Source of the DNA: Brevibacillus sp.
GTDB taxonomy: Bacteria > Bacillota > Bacilli > Brevibacillales > Brevibacillaceae
Length of the DNA: 5,081 bases
Assembly: GCA_029240815.1 (NCBI GenBank)
Contig: JARDZO010000343.1
Coordinates: 1 to 5,081, forward strand
Reading direction: 5' to 3'
Positions 1 to 5,081 of this stretch are shown piece by piece. Numbering within the stretch: position 1 is the first letter of the stretch; each line of letters begins with the position of its first letter. Made by a program: the position numbers and the translations under genes. The notes below the pieces were generated by a model, which was not told the DNA's origin, did no database searches, and worked only from the letters and a program-made list of their open reading frames with translations.

Positions 1-1097
1 CGTGCGAGCGAAATGCGGATGGCTCGGAAACCAAGAAAAGGATTTTCCTCCTGATCGAGAGCGAGAGCAGGCAAGTGCTTGTCGCCTCCCACATCCAGGG
101 TGCGGATGATGACGGGCTTTTCGTCAAAAGCGATGGCCACACATTTGTAGGCTTGGAACTGCTCTTCCTCATCGGGCAGTGTGCTCCGGTCCATAAACAA
201 AAACTCGGAGCGGAACAATCCAATTCCTTCAACCCCAGATGAAAGGAGTGCATCCGCTTCTTCCGGTACTGCCATATTGGCCATCAGATGAACGCGATGA
301 CCATCGAGGGTCTGTGCAGGCAAGTCTTTCATGGCTTCGTAGGCTTGTCGCTGGATTTGCTCCTGAACGGCTTTTTCCTGAAAGCGGGTCAGCGCTTCTC
401 TATCAGGATTGGGAAAAAGCTCTCCGCTCGTACCGTCGAGGATCAGCTGGGTACCAGTTTCCATTTGCAAAAGCAGCTGTTCTCCAACGCCCATCACAGC
501 AGGAATGCCCAGTGATCGAGCCAAAATCGCTGCATGAGAGGTAGCTCCGCCTTTTACCGAAGCGATCCCGCGGACGTGCTGAAGCGGTAACTGCAACGTT
601 TCAGACGGTGTAACATCAACTGCGACGAGGATGAAAGGTTCTTCCGGGAAGGACACGGACTGCTCGCTCCCAGACAGATTGCGAATGATACGTCTGCTCA
701 CATCGCGGATGTCGTCGGCACGCTCTCGCATGTACGGATCATCCATGCTTTCAAACAGGGAGATGAATTGATCAGCGACCTGCTGTACTGCCGCGGAGGC
801 ACTGAGAAGCTGGCTTTCAATTACGCTGTTCATTTCTCCCGCGAATCCCGGATCGTCCAAAAAGGCAAGATGGGCAGAAAGGATAGCGGCTTTTTCCGAG
901 CCAAGTTGCTCTTCCGTCTGCTGTCTCAATTGCTCTAGTTGGCCACGGGCAAGCTCGATGCTATGAGCGAGCCGAGATTGCTCCTGGCTGATGTCGGAGG
1001 AAGGGATCACGGCCTCGTAAATGATGGGCTGATCCTGGGACAGACGGACGATGGGCGCGATCGCGATGCCAGCAGACACAGGAATACCTTTTAACAT
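1..1097 (-). CDS. ptsI: Enzyme I of the PTS (phosphoenolpyruvate-protein phosphotransferase), 3' end missing
   Basis: Cytoplasmic EI starts the PTS relay: it autophosphorylates from PEP on a histidine and passes the phosphate to HPr. The frame is open from ATG at 1097 to the window edge (365 codons, about two-thirds of the usual roughly 570). The protein begins MLKGIPVSAGIAIAP, typical of EI. The active-site His is residue 188 in GGATSHAAILARS. The PEP-binding arginines are Arg296 (LFRSEFLFMDR) and Arg332 (IIRTLDVGGDK), the same numbers as in the E. coli enzyme as I recall it. NPFLGFRAIRI near the edge corresponds to the conserved NPFLGWRAIR. A GGTGAG ribosome binding site (1104-1109) lies six bases upstream of the ATG. 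It follows HPr by 33 bases with no terminator between, so the two are probably co-transcribed. No frameshift or stop was seen. Confidence 0.97.
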   Translation of the reverse strand, partial: MLKGIPVSAGIAIAPIVRLSQDQPIIYEAVIPSSDISQEQSRLAHSIELARGQLEQLRQQTEEQLGSEKAAILSAHLAFLDDPGFAGEMNSVIESQLLSASAAVQQVADQFISLFESMDDPYMRERADDIRDVSRRIIRNLSGSEQSVSFPEEPFILVAVDVTPSETLQLPLQHVRGIASVKGGATSHAAILARSLGIPAVMGVGEQLLLQMETGTQLILDGTSGELFPNPDREALTRFQEKAVQEQIQRQAYEAMKDLPAQTLDGHRVHLMANMAVPEEADALLSSGVEGIGLFRSEFLFMDRSTLPDEEEQFQAYKCVAIAFDEKPVIIRTLDVGGDKHLPALALDQEENPFLGFRAIRISLA

Positions 1098-1130
1098 AAA
1101 ACACTCACCGTCCTATCCTTTGCATGAACA

Positions 1131-1394
1131 TTAACTCGCGAATTCTTGAGTGAAAAGGTCCTGAATCTCAGCAGCGACATGTTCCTCATCCGATCCATCG
1201 ACCTGAATGGTCAAATGATCGCCTTGGGTGACACCCAGTGTCATGATGCCGAGAATGCTTCGACCATCAGCCTTTTTTTCTCCCATGTTCAGGGTGATCT
1301 TGGATTGGGACTGGGACGCGCGACTGACTAAGAGAGCTGCGGGACGAGCGTGCAGCCCGCCTTCGACTGTGACCGTTACCTGGAATTGAATCAT
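1131..1394 (-). CDS. ptsH: HPr, phosphocarrier protein of the PTS
   Basis: Small cytoplasmic phosphocarrier of 87 residues, the usual family length. His15 in GLHARPA is the residue phosphorylated by Enzyme I, from which phosphate goes to EIIA domains. Ser46 in GRSILGIMTLGV matches the regulatory serine that HPr kinase/phosphorylase modifies in Firmicutes; HPr-Ser46-P is the CcpA corepressor. Both residues are present, so this is a full HPr and not Crh, which lacks His15. The start ATG has a strong AGGAGG site (1401-1406) seven bases upstream. It sits 34 bases after EIIA and 33 bases before ptsI in one minus-strand run. In B. subtilis ptsH and ptsI follow ptsG; here a free-standing EIIA takes that place. 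Whether the genome has another HPr cannot be seen from this window. Confidence 0.97.
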   Translation of the reverse strand: MIQFQVTVTVEGGLHARPAALLVSRASQSQSKITLNMGEKKADGRSILGIMTLGVTQGDHLTIQVDGSDEEHVAAEIQDLFTQEFAS

Positions 1395-1428
1395 TGGGTA
1401 CCTCCTGATACGAGTGCCTTGTGGCCGA

Positions 1429-1923
1429 CTATTTTAAAACGACGATCATCAGTGGCTCTTGGCCTGCTTGCACATTGGCTTTGGCCACCACGTTCTTCTC
1501 CGCTACGACATCGCCGTTGGTAATCACAATGGGGGTAACGATCGGGCAACCGGCTTCTTGCAACGTGGCGGGATCAAACTGGATGAGCTTGTCACCAGCT
1601 TTGACTTGATCACCAACGGCTACAAAAGGGGTGAAGCCCTGCCCTTTCAATTTGACCGTATCGATACCGATATGCATGAGAATCTCCAGCCCGGTCTCGC
1701 TAGTCAATCCAATGGCGTGATGAGTGGGAAACAGGTGCGTCACTTTGGCATCGATCGGGGAGAGCAAGAGTCCCTCCGTTGGCTGAATCGCTACACCATC
1801 GCCCACGACTTTTTGAGCAAATACGGGATCAGGCACCTCGGACAGCGGTACGACCGCACCAGTCAGAGGGGCAAGGAAAGTGACTTCTTGTTGTTTTTTG
1901 CGGGAAAACAAACTGCGTAGCAT
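1429..1923 (-). CDS. crr: PTS glucose-type EIIA, free-standing single-domain protein
   Basis: Soluble EIIA of the glucose superfamily, 164 residues, receiving phosphate from HPr and passing it to an EIIB domain. The fold is recognised from FLAPLTGAVVPLSEVPDPVF (about residues 17-36), GDGVAIQP, the first active-centre histidine His69 in FPTHHAIGLTSETG, and the phosphorylated His84 in EILMHIGIDTVKLKG. The C-terminal half carries the usual AGDKLIQFD and PIVITN segments. ATG at 1923 is chosen because AAAGGAGG (1929-1936) sits five bases upstream; an in-frame GTG at 1974 lies inside the terminator hairpin and is unlikely. In B. subtilis this domain is the C-terminal part of PtsG; here it is separate and no EIIB or EIIC is adjacent. 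The RAT and terminator just upstream indicate control by GlcT. The symbol is by similarity to single-domain crr proteins; the sugar partner is unknown. Confidence 0.93.
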   Translation of the reverse strand: MLRSLFSRKKQQEVTFLAPLTGAVVPLSEVPDPVFAQKVVGDGVAIQPTEGLLLSPIDAKVTHLFPTHHAIGLTSETGLEILMHIGIDTVKLKGQGFTPFVAVGDQVKAGDKLIQFDPATLQEAGCPIVTPIVITNGDVVAEKNVVAKANVQAGQEPLMIVVLK

Positions 1924-1937
1924 AAGTTCCTCCTTTT
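1924..1937 (-). promoter_or_regulatory. Ribosome binding site that fixes the EIIA start
   Basis: On the minus strand AAAAGGAGG is followed by AACTT and then ATG, a near-perfect Shine-Dalgarno sequence. It decides between the ATG at 1923 and the in-frame upstream GTG at 1974. Confidence 0.85.
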
Positions 1938-1947
1938 GCGTTGAACG

Positions 1948-2018
1948 AAAATAGGCATGAGCAAGTAAAGACACACGACATACTTACTATGTCCGTATGT
2001 TCTCACCGCTCATGCCTA
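1948..2018 (-). terminator. GlcT-controlled intrinsic terminator in the EIIA leader
   Basis: An 11-base perfect inverted repeat, TAGGCATGAGC (2018 to 2008) and GCTCATGCCTA (1962 to 1952), is followed by TTTTCGTT on the minus strand. The 45-base interior holds its own hairpin, GACATA-GTAAG-TATGTC, extended by ACATAC pairing with GTGTGT, so the whole forms a long imperfect stem. The outer arm overlaps the RAT at 2008-2036, so the terminator and the antiterminator cannot form together. This arrangement is known for GlcT/LicT-type switches; by default transcription should stop before EIIA. Confidence 0.88.
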
Positions 2019-2036
2019 GTCGAACTAGTAACACGC
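2008..2036 (-). promoter_or_regulatory. Ribonucleic antiterminator (RAT) for GlcT, EIIA-HPr-EI leader
   Basis: 29 bases on the minus strand with conserved ends GCGTGTTACT and AGGCATGAGC. The middle can form CTAGT-TCG-ACTAG, a 5-bp stem with a TCG triloop. The sequence strongly resembles the B. subtilis ptsG RAT as I remember it. Its 3' part is the 5' arm of the terminator just downstream. Binding of the GlcT RNA-binding domain would stabilise the RAT and allow read-through into the PTS genes. The same two 10-base ends recur in the glcT leader. Confidence 0.9.
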
Positions 2037-2039
2037 AGG

Positions 2040-2066
2040 ATTATCATCGATTTATTGTTGTAACAA
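2040..2066 (-). promoter_or_regulatory. Possible internal promoter at the 3' end of glcT (weak)
   Basis: On the minus strand TTGTTA (2066 to 2061) is followed after 15 bases by GATAAT (2045 to 2040), placing a start just upstream of the EIIA RAT. The -10 matches five of six consensus bases, but the -35 is imperfect and the spacer is short. If real, EIIA-HPr-EI could be transcribed separately from glcT while remaining under GlcT control. Confidence 0.3.
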
Positions 2067-2906
2067 GCGAAAGACATGCATGGCCATATAACCGATTTCA
2101 TCCTCAGGTACCGTCACTTCCAGACGGGACGAAATGTAGTCGGCGAGCTCAGAGGCCAGCTCGTAAGCTTCCGGGATCGTCGTTTTTACCCGATCCAGTA
2201 GTGGATTTTGAATGGATTTTTGCTGACGGATACGATCTACTGCAAATCGCAAATGTGTGATCAGGCGTACGTAATCGACGGTGCTTCGCTCGATTGTTTT
2301 GCCAGTCCGTTGCTCAATGATCGTCACCAATTCACTGATGATGTTGGCGAATTGGACAGCCTTGTTGACCGGCAAATAGCTAATCGCAGAATGTATATGC
2401 AAGGCCAGAAAGCCTATCTCGCTTTCAGGGATATCCAACGAAAACGCCTTTTTGATCATGTCAGCAGCCCGTTTCGCTAGCGCGTACTCTTTTGCATACA
2501 GCGACTGCACTTCAAACAGAAACGGATTGACGATCTCCATGCCGTTACGCAGTCGATAGATAGCAAACTGGATATGGTCCGGTAAGGCAACGTGTACATG
2601 CTCGTTTAATTGCGGAGTGATCTCGATGGCGATCAACGCAATGATTTCTTCCGCAATACCTACGACAGCGGGATCCACTTGGCTGAGAATGGTCTGATAT
2701 TGCTTTTGATGACTTTCACTTTCCAATCGGAAGCGCTTCTCCACACGAGGATCCTGGGCAGGGATGGTGTTCCCGGGCTTTGCGCCAAATCCAATGCCTT
2801 TTCCGAACAGCACGATCTCCTGCTGGGAGTCAGGCTCTTCGACAAGTACGACGTTGTGGTTCAACACGCGAGTGATCGCATATACTTTTTCCTGTTCTCG
2901 GGACAA
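2052..2906 (-). CDS. glcT: GlcT-type transcriptional antiterminator (BglG/SacY family)
   Basis: RNA-binding regulator of 284 residues, the usual family length. Residues about 1-60 form the CAT RNA-binding domain (AITRVLNHNVVLVEE, VLFGKGIGFGAKPG). Two PTS regulation domains follow. PRD1 (about 70-170) has His111 in ALPDHIQFAI and His170 in GFLALHIHSA; PRD2 (about 180-284) has His218 in RLITHLRFAVDRI and His277 in MAMHVFRL. NPFLFEVQSLYAKEYALAK in PRD1 closely resembles B. subtilis GlcT. In that family, phosphorylation of PRD1 by the glucose EIIB blocks activity when sugar is absent. The start is TTG at 2906, preceded by AAGGTGGTGG (2913-2922); a stop codon in frame at 2922-2924 leaves no earlier start. 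Its leader and the downstream intergenic space both carry matching RAT sites, which supports GlcT over LicT or SacT. The partner EIIB is not in the window. Confidence 0.95.
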   Translation of the reverse strand: MSREQEKVYAITRVLNHNVVLVEEPDSQQEIVLFGKGIGFGAKPGNTIPAQDPRVEKRFRLESESHQKQYQTILSQVDPAVVGIAEEIIALIAIEITPQLNEHVHVALPDHIQFAIYRLRNGMEIVNPFLFEVQSLYAKEYALAKRAADMIKKAFSLDIPESEIGFLALHIHSAISYLPVNKAVQFANIISELVTIIEQRTGKTIERSTVDYVRLITHLRFAVDRIRQQKSIQNPLLDRVKTTIPEAYELASELADYISSRLEVTVPEDEIGYMAMHVFRLLQQ

Positions 2907-2945
2907 CCAATTCCACCACCTTTAGAACCAAACACGGTTACTTTA

Positions 2946-2999
2946 CAAAAGAAAGAGCCGAAAAAACCTTTTTAGCACATAAAAAGATCTTCTCGGCTC
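2946..2999 (-). terminator. GlcT-controlled terminator in the glcT leader
   Basis: On the minus strand a 20-bp stem (2999-2980 with 2974-2955), including several G-U pairs, closes on the loop TGTGC and is followed by TTTCTTTTG. The outer arms GAGCCGA and TCGGCTC and the inner arms CTTTTTA and TAAAAAG are perfect. The first arm overlaps the RAT at 2996-3023 by GAGC, the usual layout of a BglG-family switch. It lies about 40 bases ahead of the glcT start, so glcT is itself subject to attenuation. Confidence 0.85.
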
Positions 3000-3023
3000 A
3001 TGCCTGCATAACCAGTAACACGC
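2996..3023 (-). promoter_or_regulatory. Ribonucleic antiterminator (RAT) for GlcT, glcT leader
   Basis: 28 bases on the minus strand with the same 10-base ends, GCGTGTTACT and AGGCATGAGC, as the RAT at 2008-2036. The middle differs in sequence and length (GGTTATGC), giving a CTG/CAG stem with a six-base loop. It overlaps the terminator at 2946-2999. The match to the second site indicates that the same protein, most simply GlcT itself, binds both. Confidence 0.88.
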
Positions 3024-3028
3024 CTGTG

Positions 3029-3043
3029 TGAAAACGCTTCAAT
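3029..3043 (-). promoter_or_regulatory. cre-like CcpA operator downstream of the glcT promoter
   Basis: On the minus strand ATTGAAGCGTTTTCA agrees with the consensus WTGNAANCGNWNNCA at all but one specified position (T instead of G at the third base). It lies between the -10 box and the RAT, at about +2 to +17 of the expected transcript, a position from which CcpA normally represses. Function is inferred from sequence and place only. Confidence 0.6.
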
Positions 3044-3051
3044 TGATTTAT

Positions 3052-3080
3052 ATCTTAGCTTACGCTTTTCCGGTTGTCAA
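3052..3080 (-). promoter_or_regulatory. Sigma-A-type promoter of the glcT-PTS unit
   Basis: On the minus strand a perfect TTGACA (3080 to 3075), a 17-base spacer and TAAGAT (3057 to 3052), matching four of six bases of TATAAT. Transcription would start near 3045, about 20 bases ahead of the glcT RAT, leaving a leader of roughly 140 bases. Confidence 0.82.
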
Positions 3081-3204
3081 TCACCCAGTACAAAGGGAAA
3101 TTTCTGCTTTTATTGACAGGCGAGAAGAGCTGGATATGATGCGTACGCTGCTATCAGAACTGTACAAAAAGGCAGGAGTTGGCAAATAATTCTCGAATAA
3201 CAAC

Positions 3205-3238
3205 AAACTGGCGGATCGGTAAGCGCATCCGCCAGTTT
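3205..3238 (-). terminator. Intrinsic terminator after the ykuK-like gene
   Basis: A perfect 12-bp stem, AAACTGGCGGAT with ATCCGCCAGTTT, around a 10-base loop, six bases beyond the ykuK-like stop codon. On the minus strand it is followed by GTTGTTATT; on the plus strand by ATT, so it may work in both directions, but the only convincing gene it serves is on the minus strand. It separates that gene from the glcT promoter. Confidence 0.8.
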
Positions 3239-3244
3239 ATTCGA

Positions 3245-3742
3245 TCATTTAGTGAATTTGTCTGCAATCGTGGAAGCACAGAACGAATTCGGCTTGATTT
3301 CAGCCCGGAAATGATTGGTCTCTGCTAAGCTCAGCAAGGACTGGATAAACTTACGGGTAGGGCCATTCGTCCCGATGTCAAAATGCAGACGGATCGGCGT
3401 ATCGTGCTGGCGGTCGCGAAGATACTGGCGTACCTCCGTAGCGAGACCGACTGCGTACATTGCCTCCTGAAAAATACGCTGCTGCAGTGATGAATAACGC
3501 CGTTCCTGAAATTTGTGATAAAAGAAGGTGCCTCCGTGACCAGGGCGAATCACAGTAATAACCAGGGCAAAAAACGTTCCGCGGCTTTTTAGCTGTGAAT
3601 CGGCTCCTACGATAATCTCAAACGGACCTGTCATTGACGAGATGGTTTGCTCGATGTGGGAGAACACATCCTCCTTGGCAAGCAGTCCTTTAGTCGGACT
3701 GTGAAAGCAATCGAACAGAGTATTTGCAGAGGTTACGCCCAC
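3245..3742 (-). CDS. ykuK: YkuK-family RNase H-like protein (DUF458)
   Basis: Cytoplasmic protein of 165 residues; I recognise the YkuK/DUF458 family, which has a ribonuclease H-like fold and no firmly known function. Features in order: FHSPTKG (13-19) near the N-terminus, the first acidic strand IIVGADSQLKSRGTFF (Asp48), RRYSSLQQRIFQEA (81-94), LHFDIGTNGPTRKFI (Asp122), and the C-terminal IKPNSFCASTIADKFTK (Asp161). The spaced acidic residues fit a metal-dependent nuclease fold, but activity is an inference. The start is GTG at 3742: GGAGGG (3749-3754) stands six bases upstream, and an in-frame ATG at 3748 is followed at once by a TGA stop. It is a single gene with its own terminator at 3205-3238. 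The symbol is by family resemblance. Confidence 0.87.
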   Translation of the reverse strand: MGVTSANTLFDCFHSPTKGLLAKEDVFSHIEQTISSMTGPFEIIVGADSQLKSRGTFFALVITVIRPGHGGTFFYHKFQERRYSSLQQRIFQEAMYAVGLATEVRQYLRDRQHDTPIRLHFDIGTNGPTRKFIQSLLSLAETNHFRAEIKPNSFCASTIADKFTK

Positions 3743-3860
3743 TCACATCCCTCCAGATAGAGGCAATCTATAGTTTCCATACATGACCCGTACATCATTA
3801 ATGTATGTAATCTCGCAGAGAGTATGTGAACGGGTAGGGACAAAAAACGTAACTAATCAA

Positions 3861-4013
3861 TCATGTAGCGCAATACCGAAGTTCTTGTGCTCTAATTGCT
3901 CGCGATAAAAGAGCTGGTCCGTCGATATCCAAGGCCTGATCGTACGGGGTCATTGGCATGTAAGTAGTTTGTCCAAAGAGATAAATCATGTGATGGATCA
4001 AAAGTGATTTCAT
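3861..4013 (-). CDS. Possible small protein of 50 residues, unrecognised
   Basis: An ATG at 4013 opens 50 codons ending in TGA at 3861-3863. The product begins MKSLLIHHMIYLFGQTTYMP and ends ALLSRAIRAQELRYCAT. It has a mildly hydrophobic N-terminus with two histidines and a charged helical-looking end; no family is recognised. Against it: none of the in-frame ATG codons (4013, 3989, 3959, 3953) has a good ribosome binding site, the length could arise by chance, and no terminator hairpin follows. For it: the amino acid composition looks protein-like and it fills much of an otherwise empty space, divergent from the nitroreductase gene. Treat as a candidate only. Confidence 0.25.
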   Translation of the reverse strand: MKSLLIHHMIYLFGQTTYMPMTPYDQALDIDGPALLSRAIRAQELRYCAT

Positions 4014-4041
4014 TGAAACAGTCGTACGAGTGACGAAAACG

Positions 4042-4067
4042 ATAATAAGAACATTGTTCTTTATTAT
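4042..4067. promoter_or_regulatory. Operator-like palindrome upstream of the nitroreductase gene
   Basis: AAGAACA (4047-4053) and TGTTCTT (4055-4061) form a perfect 7-base dyad around one base; after a single extra T it continues as ATAAT/ATTAT, giving 12 paired positions. It overlaps the AT-rich possible -10 region, 57 bases before the nitroreductase ATG, a typical place for a repressor. It does not match the PerR, Fur, LexA, MhqR or YodB sites I know, so no regulator is assigned. Confidence 0.45.
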
Positions 4068-4124
4068 AAAAATGAAGAGGTCTATCCCTGATAAACCTTA
4101 ACGAGATGCAGGAGGCTTACACAC

Positions 4125-5081
<957 letters not shown>

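Larger units (their letters stand above)
3743..4124. other. 382-base intergenic stretch between divergent ykuK-like and nitroreductase genes
   Basis: No well-supported gene or known RNA is seen here. It contains the ykuK-like ribosome binding site (3749-3754), two dyads near 3779-3835 (CATACAT/ATGTATG and ACCCGT/ACGGGT), a possible 50-codon minus-strand ORF (3861-4013), and an AT-rich palindrome (4042-4067) ahead of the nitroreductase gene. TATTAT or TATAAA at 4062-4070 could be a -10 box for the plus strand, but I find no convincing -35 at the right distance. No clear promoter for the minus-strand gene was found either. Confidence 0.6.

Noticed and set aside
239..544. Plus-strand ORFs inside ptsI
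   Set aside because: They lie opposite the Enzyme I active-site and PEP-binding segments and show no coding signal of their own.
1131..1394. HPr gene might be Crh, the catabolite-repression paralogue
   Set aside because: His15 is present in GLHARPA, whereas Crh lacks it, and Enzyme I follows directly.
1459..1920. 153-codon plus-strand ORF opposite EIIA
   Set aside because: It is the reverse-strand shadow of a clearly recognised EIIA gene and has no family-like motifs or ribosome binding site.
1924..1974. Longer EIIA starting at GTG 1974
   Set aside because: That start lies within the loop of the terminator hairpin with no good ribosome binding site, while ATG 1923 has a near-perfect one and fits family length.
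2610..2975. 121-codon plus-strand ORF opposite the start of glcT
   Set aside because: It overlaps the glcT N-terminus and runs into the leader terminator; the minus strand encodes a full antiterminator, so this frame is incidental.
2941..3060. The glcT leader as a T-box or metabolite riboswitch
   Set aside because: The leader is short and fully explained by a RAT overlapping a terminator; no T-box or aptamer core is seen.
4047..4061. LexA (SOS) box in AAGAACATTGTTCTT
   Set aside because: The Bacillus LexA site needs four bases between GAAC and GTTC; here there are three.

Overview
This window most likely comes from a member of the Bacillales, probably Brevibacillus or a close relative. The evidence is the gene content (a GlcT-type antiterminator, an HPr with both His15 and Ser46, a YkuK-family protein, and a TadA close to the Bacillus enzyme), the strong AGGAGG-type ribosome binding sites, a sigma-A-type promoter and a CcpA (cre)-like site. 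The genus is inferred from general likeness, not from a search.

Left part (1-3080, all minus strand, so transcribed right to left): a compact sugar phosphotransferase (PTS) cluster in the order glcT, a single-domain glucose-type EIIA, HPr (ptsH), Enzyme I (ptsI, cut by the left edge). EI takes phosphate from PEP and passes it to HPr, which passes it to EIIA. No membrane EIIC or EIIB gene is visible, so the transporter and the kinase that signals to GlcT must lie outside the window. A good promoter (TTGACA, 17 bases, TAAGAT) with a cre-like site just downstream drives glcT. Two near-identical GlcT target sequences (RATs), each overlapping a terminator hairpin, are present: one in the glcT leader and one between glcT and EIIA. 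GlcT therefore appears to control both its own transcription and read-through into EIIA-HPr-EI.

Middle (3081-4124): a strong hairpin terminator (3205-3238) follows a minus-strand ykuK-like gene encoding an RNase H-fold protein of about 165 residues. A 382-base stretch without an established gene follows. It holds several dyads and a possible 50-codon minus-strand ORF without a clear ribosome binding site.

Right part (4125-5081, plus strand): a complete nitroreductase-family flavoprotein gene, preceded by a good ribosome binding site and an operator-like palindrome, overlaps by four bases (GTGA) the start of tadA, the tRNA adenosine deaminase, which is cut by the right edge.

Most of this is recognisable housekeeping and regulatory DNA. 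I see no mobile element, CRISPR array, rRNA or tRNA, and no clear sign of a wholly new system. The most interesting part is the pair of GlcT RNA switches combined with a PTS cluster that lacks its membrane component.
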